Assembly (NCBI GenBank): GCA_903900705.1
Contig: CAIUOG010000131.1
Span: forward strand, 62,001 to 126,000
Reading direction: 5' to 3'
From: an uncultured Acidobacteriia bacterium
GTDB lineage: Bacteria > Acidobacteriota > Terriglobia > Bryobacterales > Bryobacteraceae
Length of the DNA: 64,000 nucleotides
Part shown: in pieces, positions 7,905-16,344 of the stretch
Numbering within the stretch: the stretch's first letter is position 1
Layout: each line of letters starts with the position of its first letter
Notes under the pieces: generated by a model
What the model saw: only the letters and a program-made list of their open reading frames with translations
Told to the model about the DNA's origin: nothing
The model's database searches: none
Program-made: the position numbers and the translations under genes

Positions 7905-8620
7905 CGGGGGCGCTCGGACGGTACCACCAGGAAACCGCTCTCCGCATCGCCGAAGACTGTATTACTCTCCCGCCCCCGGAACCAGTAATACGCCCCGGTG
8001 TAGGCGCAGATTATGGAGTCCAGCTGGTCTTCCACATGTTTACGGGCGATGCCGCCCGCCGGAACCTCCGGCAGTTTGCGGAGTGCGCAGGGCAGTTCCG
8101 CGTCCTTCAGGCTATAAAGGAATCGCCGCAGCCTTTTGAGCTGGACGACTCGCTCTTCCACGGAACCCTTTTTGTACTTCAGCCGGTAATCGAGACCGAA
8201 AAACCGAACGATGGAGGCATGCGGAAACACCTCGATCTGGTAGCGGCCCGGCGCCTGCGGTTCCAGTTCGGCCGCATGCCGGAAGCCCTCCCGCAACAGT
8301 GAATCGGCAAAACCGGTGGTGTTGGCTGCAAACGGGCGGCCCAGATTCGCCGGATGGCAGTTGAGCCCGTACTTCCGCATCTCCGCATTCAGCTGGCGCT
8401 CCGCCGGGCGCTGTCCGGTCGGATTCCGGATAATGGTGGGCGCGTCGATGGCCAGCATGGCGGGGCCGTCGCCGGTCTGTTTCCGCACCCAGTCGAGCAC
8501 GGCGGGGTGATCAGCCGCGAGCGACAGGGCTTTCAATCGCAGTGCGCCGCTGCGGAATTCGAGAGTCGCCAGCCCCGTCGCTCCGTTCACCCAGCCGAGA
8601 TCAATGCCGATGAAAAGCAT
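7901..8620 (-). CDS. DUF429 family protein
   Basis: A 239-residue cytoplasmic protein with the DUF429 pattern: an opening MLFIGIDLGWVNGATGLA strand, the acidic AIDAPTIIRN segment, ERQLNAEMRKYG, and a C-terminal HVEDQLDSIICAYTGAYYW. The family is thought to have an RNase H-like fold, but no activity is established to my knowledge. The conserved acidic residues would suit metal binding. Its stop overlaps the stop of the convergent Cca-family gene in a shared CTAG (7901-7904). It is divergent from argF. Confidence 0.85.
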   Translation of the reverse strand: MLFIGIDLGWVNGATGLATLEFRSGALRLKALSLAADHPAVLDWVRKQTGDGPAMLAIDAPTIIRNPTGQRPAERQLNAEMRKYGLNCHPANLGRPFAANTTGFADSLLREGFRHAAELEPQAPGRYQIEVFPHASIVRFFGLDYRLKYKKGSVEERVVQLKRLRRFLYSLKDAELPCALRKLPEVPAGGIARKHVEDQLDSIICAYTGAYYWFRGRESNTVFGDAESGFLVVPSERPR

Positions 8621-8673
8621 AGTGGAATCCCCATTATGCCTTCCGCCGGGCCGCTTCCTCTCACCGGCATCCC

Positions 8674-8702
8674 TTGACCCGTCGGCGCCGGAATGGTTAA
8701 AT
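8674..8702 (+). promoter_or_regulatory. predicted sigma-70-type promoter of argFHR
   Basis: A -35-like TTGACC (8674-8679) is followed after exactly 17 bases by a -10-like TTAAAT (8697-8702). Transcription would start near 8709. The -10 lies inside the first ARG box, so a bound arginine repressor would block RNA polymerase. The resulting leader would be only about 18 bases, and no clear Shine-Dalgarno is seen before the ATG at 8727. Confidence 0.55.
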
Positions 8703-8729
8703 ATTCATTTGGTTGAATAAAAATTCATG
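8692..8729. promoter_or_regulatory. tandem ARG boxes (predicted ArgR operator)
   Basis: Two 18-bp ARG-box-like sites lie side by side. The second has the core TGAATAAAAATTCA (8714-8727), a perfect match to the palindrome TGAAT-wwww-ATTCA; the first has TGGTTAAATATTCA (8694-8707), with two mismatches. Their centres are 20 bp apart, so the 18-bp boxes are separated by 2 bp, the spacing seen in known hexameric ArgR operators. The boxes cover the predicted -10 and the argF start codon, and argR is the third gene of the operon. Confidence 0.8.
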
Positions 8730-9680
8730 ACAGCAGAACTGCCCCCGCAGGCATCGCCCAACATCCAGCGGATCGGTCATCCCGATTTCACGCAGGATCT
8801 CGACCTCACCGCTGACGAACTTCGCAGCCTTCTTCACCTGGCGGCGGACGTGAAGCGCTTCCCGCAGAACTACAGCTCGAAGCTTTTCGGCAAGTCCATT
8901 GCGCTTCTGTTTGAAAAACCCTCGCTGCGGACCCGCATGACCTTTGAGCTGGCCATTCAGCAGCTGGGTGGGTTCTCGATTCTGAACGACGGTCCCATTG
9001 GCTCCCGCGAACCGCTGAAGGATGTCGCGCGGAATCTGGATCGCTGGGTGAGCGGCATTGTGGCGCGCACCTACCTGCAGAAGACCGTGGACGACCTCGC
9101 CCGCTGGGCAAAAGTTCCTGTCGTCAATGCGCTTTCCGATACCTGGCACCCCTGCCAGGCGCTGGCGGATATGCAGACGCTGCAGGAGCACTTTGGCGCG
9201 CTGCGCGGACTGAAGTTCGCTTTCGTGGGTGATGGCAACAATGTGGCGCATTCGCTGATGTTGAACTGCGCGCGCCTGGGAATCGATTTCGTGATTGCCA
9301 ACCCGCCAAAGTACGATGCCAGCCCGGAAGTGATCGCCCGGAGCACTCTGATCGCGGCGCAGACCGGTTGTACTGTCACCGCCACGCACGACCCCGCCGA
9401 GGCTGCCCGCGGCGCGCACGCCATCTATACGGACGTCTGGGCCAGCATGGGCGCGGAAAATGAGGCCGCCGAACGCCGGACCGCGTTTGCCGACTATCAG
9501 GTGGATGAAGACCTCTTCGCGCAGGCCGAGCCGAATGCCGTATTCATGCACTGCCTGCCCGCCAAACGAGGCGAGGAAGTCACCGACGCCGTAATTGAAT
9601 CGCCGCGCTCGGTCGTCTTCGACCAGGCCGAAAACCGCCTGCACGCGCAAAAAGCGCTGTTGCTGATGCTGCTGGCTTAA
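8727..9680 (+). CDS. argF: ornithine carbamoyltransferase
   Basis: Cytoplasmic arginine-biosynthesis enzyme making citrulline from ornithine and carbamoyl phosphate. It has 317 residues, normal for the family. The carbamoyl-phosphate loop is EKPSLRTRMTFE (SLRTR in place of the commoner STRTR), then HPCQALADMQT, the ornithine-loop region DVWASMGAE, and HCLPAKRG with the catalytic Cys. The N-terminus is about 20 residues longer than usual, but no alternative start codon lies nearer the conserved DFTQDLDLT, so ATG 8727 is kept. It is the first gene of argF-argH-argR, under a tandem ARG-box operator. Confidence 0.95.
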   Translation: MTAELPPQASPNIQRIGHPDFTQDLDLTADELRSLLHLAADVKRFPQNYSSKLFGKSIALLFEKPSLRTRMTFELAIQQLGGFSILNDGPIGSREPLKDVARNLDRWVSGIVARTYLQKTVDDLARWAKVPVVNALSDTWHPCQALADMQTLQEHFGALRGLKFAFVGDGNNVAHSLMLNCARLGIDFVIANPPKYDASPEVIARSTLIAAQTGCTVTATHDPAEAARGAHAIYTDVWASMGAENEAAERRTAFADYQVDEDLFAQAEPNAVFMHCLPAKRGEEVTDAVIESPRSVVFDQAENRLHAQKALLLMLLA

Positions 9681-9701
9681 TCACACAGGAAAACTGAACG
9701 A

Positions 9702-11081
9702 ATGAAACTTTGGGGTGGACGTTTCGAAACCGGTCCGTCGGAAATCTTTGAACGGTTCTCGAATTCATTACATTTTGACCGGCGTCTGATTGATGCCGAT
9801 GTGCGCGGTTCGCAGGCCTTTGCCCGCTCGCTCACCCGGGCCGGTGTGCTCACCGAAGACGAGTGCCGCACCATCGTGGACGCCTTTGATTCGATCCGTG
9901 CCGACGCAGCCGACCCGGCTTTTTTCGCCGGCGCGACCGATGAAGACGTGCACAGCTTCGTGATCGGGAAGCTCGGACAACGCGTGGGCGCGCTCGCGGG
10001 AAAGATTCACACGGGCCGAAGCCGCAACGAACAGGTGTCGCTCGACGTTCGTCTCTGGCTGCGTGATGAATGCGACCACTCCCGCGCGTTGCTGCAGGAC
10101 CTGATGCAGGCGCTGCTGGATCTGGCCGCGAAGTATCCGCACGCCGTGATTCCTGGCTACACGCATCTGCGCCGTGCCCAGCCCGTGCTCTGGCCGCACT
10201 ATCTGCTGGCCTATTTCGAAATGTTCGCCCGTGATTTCGAGCGCTTCGGCGAAGCTCGCCGCCGCACCAACGTGATGCCTCTCGGTTCCGGCGCGCTCGC
10301 CGGCAGCGGTTTCCCCCATGATCGCGAGGCGATTGCCCGCGATCTGGATTTCGCCGAAATCACCCGCAACAGCATGGATGTTTCGGCCGACCGCGACTTC
10401 GCGCTCGACTATCTTTACGCCGCGTCCGTCGCCATGATCCACCTGAGTCGCCTGTCGGAAGACTGGATTCTCTACTCTTCGGAAGAATTCGGCTGGATGG
10501 AACTGGGCGACGGCGTCACCAGCGGTTCCAGCCTGATGCCGCAGAAGAAGAATCCGGATTCCTTGGAACTGATCCGCGGCAAGTCCGGCCGCGTGCTGGG
10601 TTCGCTGAACTCACTTTTCTTCACCATGAAGGGCCTGCCACTCACGTACAACCGCGACATGCAGGAAGACAAGGAGCCTCTTTTTGACGCGGCCGATCAG
10701 GTGAATGGCTGCCTCGAAATGGCGGCCTGCGTGGCCGAATCCGTGGTGCTGAAGGAGCAGGTTCCGTTCGACGCAGCGGACGAAAGCTGGGTGGTGGCCA
10801 CCGATCTTGCCGAAGCTCTGGCGCGCAACGGCACGGCGTTCCATTCCGCGCATCAGATTGTGGGGAGGCTGGTGCTCGAAAGTGTTCGTTCGGGGAAGAA
10901 ACCCGGCGATTGGAATGCGGAATCGCTGGCCGCTTTTGCTCCGGAATTCACGCCGGACGTGGCACGCCTGCTCGACCCCAGAGAAGGCATGAAGACGCGC
11001 GAAATCCTCGGTGGCACGGGCCCGGAAACGGTGGCGGCTGCACTGGTGACCGCCCGCCTGCGCCTGGCGAACCTGGTATGA
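9702..11081 (+). CDS. argH: argininosuccinate lyase
   Basis: Last step of arginine synthesis: cleaves argininosuccinate to arginine and fumarate. It has 459 residues, typical of the fumarase/aspartase superfamily. The family signature loop GSSLMPQKKNPD, which carries the catalytic Ser, is present, as are the opening MKLWGGRFETGPSE, TGRSRNEQVSLD and PGYTHLRRAQP. It follows argF by 21 bases and ends in an ATGA overlap with argR, so the three genes form one operon. argG is not in the window. Confidence 0.97.
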   Translation: MKLWGGRFETGPSEIFERFSNSLHFDRRLIDADVRGSQAFARSLTRAGVLTEDECRTIVDAFDSIRADAADPAFFAGATDEDVHSFVIGKLGQRVGALAGKIHTGRSRNEQVSLDVRLWLRDECDHSRALLQDLMQALLDLAAKYPHAVIPGYTHLRRAQPVLWPHYLLAYFEMFARDFERFGEARRRTNVMPLGSGALAGSGFPHDREAIARDLDFAEITRNSMDVSADRDFALDYLYAASVAMIHLSRLSEDWILYSSEEFGWMELGDGVTSGSSLMPQKKNPDSLELIRGKSGRVLGSLNSLFFTMKGLPLTYNRDMQEDKEPLFDAADQVNGCLEMAACVAESVVLKEQVPFDAADESWVVATDLAEALARNGTAFHSAHQIVGRLVLESVRSGKKPGDWNAESLAAFAPEFTPDVARLLDPREGMKTREILGGTGPETVAAALVTARLRLANLV

Positions 11082-11512
11082 CCAAGAGCTTCCGGCAGGG
11101 TCAGATTCTCAAACTGATACGCAGCCGGAGCATCTTCACGCAGGAGGAACTGGCCCGCGCCCTGAAGGAAGTTGGTATTGAGGCGACCCAGGTGACGCTG
11201 TCCCGCGATATGCGGGAACTGGGCCTGGTCAAGACGACGGACGGCTATCGCGAACTGGAACGGGAAACGCCGAACCTGCAGTTCGCGACGCTGGCGACGG
11301 AGTTCCTGCAGGATGTCCGGCAGGCGCAGAATCAAATCGTGCTGAAGACGGCTCCTGGCCATGCGAGTTCCGTCGCTGTTGCTCTGGATGACGAGGAATG
11401 GCCGGAGATTGTCGGCACTATTGCCGGGGACGATACGATCCTGCTCATTTGCCCCGATACCGAAACCGCGGAATCGGTGCGGAAAAAGCTGCTCAGCCTG
11501 CTCGAATCCTGA
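11078..11512 (+). CDS. argR: arginine repressor
   Basis: A 144-residue transcriptional regulator that hexamerises with arginine. The N-terminal winged helix carries RQGQILKLIRSRSIFTQEELA and the recognition segment ATQVTLSRDMRELGLVK. The C-terminal oligomerisation/arginine-binding domain ends with IVGTIAGDDTILLICPD, whose acidic pair contacts arginine in the family. Its start overlaps the argH stop (ATGA), implying translational coupling. Because the operon promoter carries tandem ARG boxes, autoregulation is predicted. The stop is 3 bases from that of the convergent peptidase gene. Confidence 0.96.
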   Translation: MTKSFRQGQILKLIRSRSIFTQEELARALKEVGIEATQVTLSRDMRELGLVKTTDGYRELERETPNLQFATLATEFLQDVRQAQNQIVLKTAPGHASSVAVALDDEEWPEIVGTIAGDDTILLICPDTETAESVRKKLLSLLES

Positions 11513-11515
11513 TAG

Positions 11516-14071
11516 CTACTGCCAGCGGGACCGGATGCGGATGGTCCTGTCGAGATCGTCCTTTACTTCCAGCACTTTCAGTCGCAGATCGGGATCGAGG
11601 TCCTTCTGTGCCAGAAACGCGTCGACTGCACTTCGGGCTTCCGCGGCTGTGTGACTGGCCACAAAACTCGCCAGCCAGCCATTCACAAAGAAGATCTTTC
11701 GCTGGCGTTTGATGGTGGGCAGCGCGGCCAGAGCCCGGCCCACGTAAGGCACGGTGAGCGATTCCTGATTCCAGGCGTTGAAACTACCCAGGCTGGCCGT
11801 CACGAAGTCTTCCTGCACCGCGTTGTCCCTCAGATACTCCTCAAAGTATTTCGCCTTGTTCTCCGGCGTGGCGATTCCGGCCAGAGCCGCGTAGGCCGAT
11901 CGGCGCCCATCCTCGGATTTATCCCGCTCCGCTTCCGCCGTCACCAGTTCCGCGCCGCCCGGATCGCCTTGCCGGACCAATGTCGAAATCAGATTCCAGC
12001 GGTCCCGCTGCTGCAGCGGCACGTCGGGAATCCGGCTCCTGCCAGCCAGCAGGTTCCGGACTTCGGCGAGTCCCTCCGCAGTGGAAGCAGCACCCGTAAA
12101 AGCGCGGAAGTACGCAATCCGGAAATCCCGGCTGGGACTGTTTTTCATGCCCTGGATGAGCAAGGCTTCGAATTTTGCGGTGGCCGCGGGCCGCTTCGCG
12201 TCGGCCAGATAGGCACGGATCGCAACGCTTGTGCGGCCCATCACACTTTGGGTGATGTCGAGATCCTTCTCGCCAGGCAGGCTCCGCAGCGCGAGATCAA
12301 TGTATTGTGCGGGAGAAAGTTCGGCCTCACGGACCGAATCCCAGAGCGCGCCCCAGTGCAGCGCCCGTTCCAGTGGATCCGTTACGGTGGCCATGCCGTT
12401 CTGCAGCCCGGCCAGACTCTTCTCATCCGGCAGGAACTTCCCGTAGCCGTGGTCGCCGCTGTTGCCAAAGACGTAGTCCGGACAGGGCTTCCCAATGGCC
12501 GCTGGCACTTTCGCTGTGGCAGTGTCAAAGGCGACGGAGATCGTCTCTTTTCCGACCAGCATCTGCGTGGAAACCGGCCAGAGCTGACCCGCTTTGAGCG
12601 AATCCCGCTGGGTGATCTCGAAGCTGCTGATTTTGCCATCGCCGCAGGCCCAGTTCGTGGTCACGACGGGCATGCCACGCTGCCGGACCCAGGCATCCGC
12701 CCAGGCGCGCAGGTCCTGTTTCGAAGCTATGGAGAAGGCTGCGATCAGATCCTGCCAGGTCGCGTTTCCATAAGCATGCTGGTCAAGGAAGATCCGGACG
12801 CCACCGCGGAACGCGTCTTCACCGAGCTTGTAGTTCAGCACCTGCAGCAGACTCGGCGCCTTCTGGTAAACGATGGGCCCATAAGCGGATTTGGCGTCCG
12901 CCAGATTGCGCACCTGCTGGTAAATGGGCGCCGTGCCCTGGGTTTCGTCGATGTTGTAGGCCACGGGTTTGATGGATTCGTAGAAGCGCTTCCAGACCTC
13001 GCCCGCCGGTTCGAGTTCGGCAAGCGTGTGGAAGGCCATATACTGCGCGAAGCCTTCCTTGAGCCAGAGATCGTCGAACCAGCGCATCGTCACCAGATCG
13101 CCAAACCACTGGTGGGCCAGTTCATGCAGGACGAGCACGGACCGGCGCTGGTGATCCGTCACATTGGGCGCGGCCCGGAACAGCACGGAATCCTCCCGCA
13201 GGAAGGTGGCTCCGGCATGCTCCATGCCGCCGTATGCGAAGCCGGGGAGCAGTACCTGATCATACTTGGGGAAGGGAAAGGGCTGTTTGAAAAACGCGGT
13301 CATCCGGGCCATGCCCCGGAGGGTGTAGCCGGAGACTTCCGGCCACTCTTCTTTCGCCCGCGCGAGCATTGATTTCCGCACCAGCAGCCGCATCGGCAGT
13401 TCCGTGCCTTCGTACCGCAATGCCTCGAACGGGCCGGCGGCGAAGGCGAACAGGTAGGTGCTGATTGGCTTCGTTTGTTCGAATCGGAAAACGCCGGGCG
13501 CGGTCTTTTGTTCGGCGGTGTTCGAGATCACGATCCAGCTTTCGGGCGCCGTGGCTTCGAAGGTGAAGCGGGCTTTGAGGTCCGGCTGGTCGAAGCAGGG
13601 AAAGGCCATGCTGGCATCCATGGGGACGAACAGGGTGTAGATGTATTCGCTGGAATCGACCGGATCGGTCACGCGGGTGATGGCCCGGTTGGAGGTTGCG
13701 ATGGCGGATTCGAAATCCATGGCTACGCTGTTCCTGCCGTCCCGGAGCAACGCGGCAGGGATAACGATGTGCCCGTTGATCTCCTCCGGTTTGGCCGCGG
13801 ACCCGTTGACCAGGACGTTGGCGATGCGACCGTCACGGAAGTCGATGACCAGATCGCCACCGCCCGGCTCGCGTTCGAAAGAGATTTCCTCGTGTCCGGT
13901 CAGCACCGGTGAGTGTTCCACCAGCTTGACTGCAAGGTGATACCGCACCCCCGAGAGGGACTTCGCGCGATCCCGGGCCAGCGCTTCGGAGACTCCAAAT
14001 GACGGCGGCCCCCCAAGTAGCGGAGCCGCCGTGAGGACAACCAGAAGGGAACGAAAAACTAGTCCGCGCAT
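11516..14071 (-). CDS. secreted M1-family zinc aminopeptidase
   Basis: An 851-residue metallopeptidase with a signal peptide (MRGLVFRSLLVVLTAAPLLGG). The zinc site is intact: HELAH at 316-320 and the third ligand Glu339 in LWLKEGFAQY. The exopeptidase motif that reads GAMEN in most members is GGMEH here (281-285), which may alter recognition of the substrate N-terminus. An N-terminal beta domain (about 35-230), the thermolysin-like domain (about 230-460) and an ERAP1-like helical C-terminal domain are recognisable. It is expected to trim peptides in the periplasm. Transaldolase lies 18 bases upstream. Confidence 0.92.
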   Translation of the reverse strand: MRGLVFRSLLVVLTAAPLLGGPPSFGVSEALARDRAKSLSGVRYHLAVKLVEHSPVLTGHEEISFEREPGGGDLVIDFRDGRIANVLVNGSAAKPEEINGHIVIPAALLRDGRNSVAMDFESAIATSNRAITRVTDPVDSSEYIYTLFVPMDASMAFPCFDQPDLKARFTFEATAPESWIVISNTAEQKTAPGVFRFEQTKPISTYLFAFAAGPFEALRYEGTELPMRLLVRKSMLARAKEEWPEVSGYTLRGMARMTAFFKQPFPFPKYDQVLLPGFAYGGMEHAGATFLREDSVLFRAAPNVTDHQRRSVLVLHELAHQWFGDLVTMRWFDDLWLKEGFAQYMAFHTLAELEPAGEVWKRFYESIKPVAYNIDETQGTAPIYQQVRNLADAKSAYGPIVYQKAPSLLQVLNYKLGEDAFRGGVRIFLDQHAYGNATWQDLIAAFSIASKQDLRAWADAWVRQRGMPVVTTNWACGDGKISSFEITQRDSLKAGQLWPVSTQMLVGKETISVAFDTATAKVPAAIGKPCPDYVFGNSGDHGYGKFLPDEKSLAGLQNGMATVTDPLERALHWGALWDSVREAELSPAQYIDLALRSLPGEKDLDITQSVMGRTSVAIRAYLADAKRPAATAKFEALLIQGMKNSPSRDFRIAYFRAFTGAASTAEGLAEVRNLLAGRSRIPDVPLQQRDRWNLISTLVRQGDPGGAELVTAEAERDKSEDGRRSAYAALAGIATPENKAKYFEEYLRDNAVQEDFVTASLGSFNAWNQESLTVPYVGRALAALPTIKRQRKIFFVNGWLASFVASHTAAEARSAVDAFLAQKDLDPDLRLKVLEVKDDLDRTIRIRSRWQ

Positions 14072-14089
14072 CGGACCAGTTTAGGGCAT

Positions 14090-15094
14090 TTACGCCATCG
14101 CCGGTTCGGGAACCGCTTCGAGTTCGGTAATGCGCTTCGCCAGCAGGGCTTCCAGATTCTCCAGAGCCTTGGCGAAGCCGCTGATGCCTTCCGCGAGTTT
14201 GTCAGTCGCCATGCGATCGGCGGCATGCATCGCGTCGAATGTTGCGCGGTCCATGTTGATCTTTTCGATCTCCATGTCGGCGGCTTTCGCCGGATCCAGC
14301 TGGCGGGGGAGTTCGGCAACCGTGGAATCGAGCTGTGCGAGCAGGCCGGGCGAGATGGTGAGCAGATCGCAGCCCGCCAGTTCGGTGATTTCGCCCACGT
14401 TCCGGAAGCTGGCGCCCATCACTTCGGTCTTGTAACCGAACTTCTTGTAGTAGTTGTAGACCGCGCGCACGGAAATCACGCCCGGATCATCCTGCGGCGC
14501 GTAGTCAAGACCGGTGTCCTTCTTGTACCAGTCCAGAATGCGGCCTACGAACGGCGAAATCAGGGTGATGCCGGCTTCGGCGCAGGCGATTGCCTGGTGC
14601 AGGCCGAACAGCAGCGTCAGGTTGCAGTGAATGCCTTCTTTTTCAAGAATTTCACCGGCGCGGATGCCTTCCCAGGTGGAAGCAATCTTGATGAGCACGC
14701 GGTCGCGGCCGATGCCCGCGGCTTCATACTGCGCGATGATGGAGCGGCCCTTTTCGACGGTGGCTTCGGTGTCGAAGGACAGGCGGGCGTCCACTTCTGT
14801 GGAGACGCGCTTCGGGACGATGGCCAGAATGCGCTTGCCGAACTCAACGGCGAGGCGTTCAAAGGCCAGGTTCGCAACTTTGGAAGGCTCGGCGGCATCG
14901 CCCAGTTCTTTGCGGGCGGCCAACAGGGTTTCATCCACGATGGAGGCATATTTCGGCATTTCCGCCGCAGCCGTAATCAGCGAGGGGTTGGTCGTGGCAT
15001 CCCTCGGCATGAATTTTTCGATCGCTTCGATGTCTCCGGTGTCCGCTACGACGACCGTCATCTCGCGAAGTTGTTCCAAAAGCGTTCTGGACAT
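14090..15094 (-). CDS. tal: transaldolase
   Basis: Pentose-phosphate-pathway enzyme that moves a dihydroxyacetone unit between sugar phosphates. At 334 residues it belongs to the classical TalB-type subfamily rather than the short MipB type. The Schiff-base Lys is Lys136 in [11 protein letters not shown]; other landmarks are [20 protein letters not shown] and [13 protein letters not shown]. It is followed by the aminopeptidase gene and divergent from the TPR gene, with a 131-base intergenic region. Confidence 0.96.
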   Translation of the reverse strand: MSRTLLEQLREMTVVVADTGDIEAIEKFMPRDATTNPSLITAAAEMPKYASIVDETLLAARKELGDAAEPSKVANLAFERLAVEFGKRILAIVPKRVSTEVDARLSFDTEATVEKGRSIIAQYEAAGIGRDRVLIKIASTWEGIRAGEILEKEGIHCNLTLLFGLHQAIACAEAGITLISPFVGRILDWYKKDTGLDYAPQDDPGVISVRAVYNYYKKFGYKTEVMGASFRNVGEITELAGCDLLTISPGLLAQLDSTVAELPRQLDPAKAADMEIEKINMDRATFDAMHAADRMATDKLAEGISGFAKALENLEALLAKRITELEAVPEPAMA

Positions 15095-15225
15095 TGTTGG
15101 GGTCTCCTCTTTTTGCTTGTGATGCCTGGCGATAATCGTTCAGTTTTACCGGTTCTGGACCCTCCGGTATCGCTTCTATGAGCATAACGCCATTCCGTCG
15201 ACTCTCATAGCAGAATTCAGCGACA
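15095..15225. promoter_or_regulatory. divergent intergenic region with two short inverted repeats
   Basis: This region separates tal (leftward) from the TPR gene (rightward) and must hold both promoters. It contains TACCGG/CCGGTA (15147-15152 and 15164-15169) and CTATGAG/CTCATAG (15176-15182 and 15204-15210), both perfect. No convincing -35/-10 pair could be fixed. Confidence 0.35.
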
Positions 15226-16344
15226 ATGAATACGACGATGGGTATAACCGTTTCTCCTATAAAAGTCGCACTATTCCTAACCTTGGGCCTGCTGGTTTCG
15301 CTGCGGGTTCTCGCCCAGCCACCAGCGAAATCGCCGTTTCAGGAGGGCGCGGACAGCCTGAAGAATTCCAGATTCCAGGAGGCGGAAAGCTTTTTCCGGA
15401 AAGCCGCGGAACTGGAGACGGATAACTTCGGTGGGCTGCGGGGCATCGCTCTGAACCTGTATGCGCAGAAAAAAGCGGATGAGGCAATTCAGTTCCTGCA
15501 GTCTGAGACGGCAAAAAATCCGTCCCGCGCGGAACTTCACCTCATCCTGGGTGATTTCGCCGTTCTTCTGAACCGGAATGAGCTTGCGGTTGCCGAGTTC
15601 AAAGCCGCTCTGCCTGTGGCCGAAAAGCTGCCGGACCTCTATGTTCCCCGTGGATCTCCGAACGGCGCTCTGGTGCTTCCGGCGGCTGACGCCAACCCTG
15701 TCACCGAAGCGATGCGACTTCTGACCGGTAAAGATTCCACGCCGAAAGGGCCCGCTGGCATTCATCTCCGGCTGGCGGAAGTATTTAGCCTGAACGGCGA
15801 TCACGCGGCATCCGCGGCGGAATGGCGCGCGACGGCGGATCTGATTCCGAAGTCCCCACCGGTTCTGACCGGACTCGCGATGGAACTCGAAGCCTCCGGT
15901 AAGTCAAAGGACGCGATTACGGCATACCGGGAATCGCTGTCGGTCAGGCGGAATGACCCCGTTGTGCTCAATAATCTGGCTTACCTGATCGCGGAAACCG
16001 ACGGAGACCTTTACGAGGCGCTTCGATATGCCCGTCTGGCCAATACGCTGGCGCCCGGTTCTCCGGAGATTATGGATACGACCGGATGGGTAGCGCTCAA
16101 ACAGGGTTTTATCGACGATGCCGTGGGGACCTTCCTGCGGGTGGTCGACAGACAGCCCGAAAACGCCAGCTATCGCAAGCATCTGGCCCAGGCAATCAAC
16201 AAGGCCGGTGTGCATTCCCCGGCATCGGACGAACTCGTCAAGGCGCTGCTTCTGCCACCCGTACCGGGTGACGGCATCAAAATTCGCGAGATGATCCGCA
16301 ACCTTACGACCGAAGCCGCCGAGGGACGGCAGAAAACAAAGTAG
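15226..16344 (+). CDS. secreted TPR-repeat protein
   Basis: A 372-residue exported protein with a signal sequence (about 10-30, ALFLTLGLLVSLRVLA). It consists of tetratricopeptide repeats, for example NSRFQEAESFFRKAAELETDN, SGKSKDAITAYRESLSVRRND, ALRYARLANTLAPGSPEIMDTTGW and GFIDDAVGTFLRVVDRQPENA. The role is presumably protein-protein scaffolding in the periplasm. A second ATG at 15238 is an alternative start. The last 41 bases overlap the end of the convergent GT87-like gene. Confidence 0.85.
   Translation: MNTTMGITVSPIKVALFLTLGLLVSLRVLAQPPAKSPFQEGADSLKNSRFQEAESFFRKAAELETDNFGGLRGIALNLYAQKKADEAIQFLQSETAKNPSRAELHLILGDFAVLLNRNELAVAEFKAALPVAEKLPDLYVPRGSPNGALVLPAADANPVTEAMRLLTGKDSTPKGPAGIHLRLAEVFSLNGDHAASAAEWRATADLIPKSPPVLTGLAMELEASGKSKDAITAYRESLSVRRNDPVVLNNLAYLIAETDGDLYEALRYARLANTLAPGSPEIMDTTGWVALKQGFIDDAVGTFLRVVDRQPENASYRKHLAQAINKAGVHSPASDELVKALLLPPVPGDGIKIREMIRNLTTEAAEGRQKTK

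Noticed and set aside
11651-13372. 573-codon open frame on the plus strand
   Set aside because: Antisense to the M1 aminopeptidase, whose zinc site is intact; no domain seen in the antisense translation.
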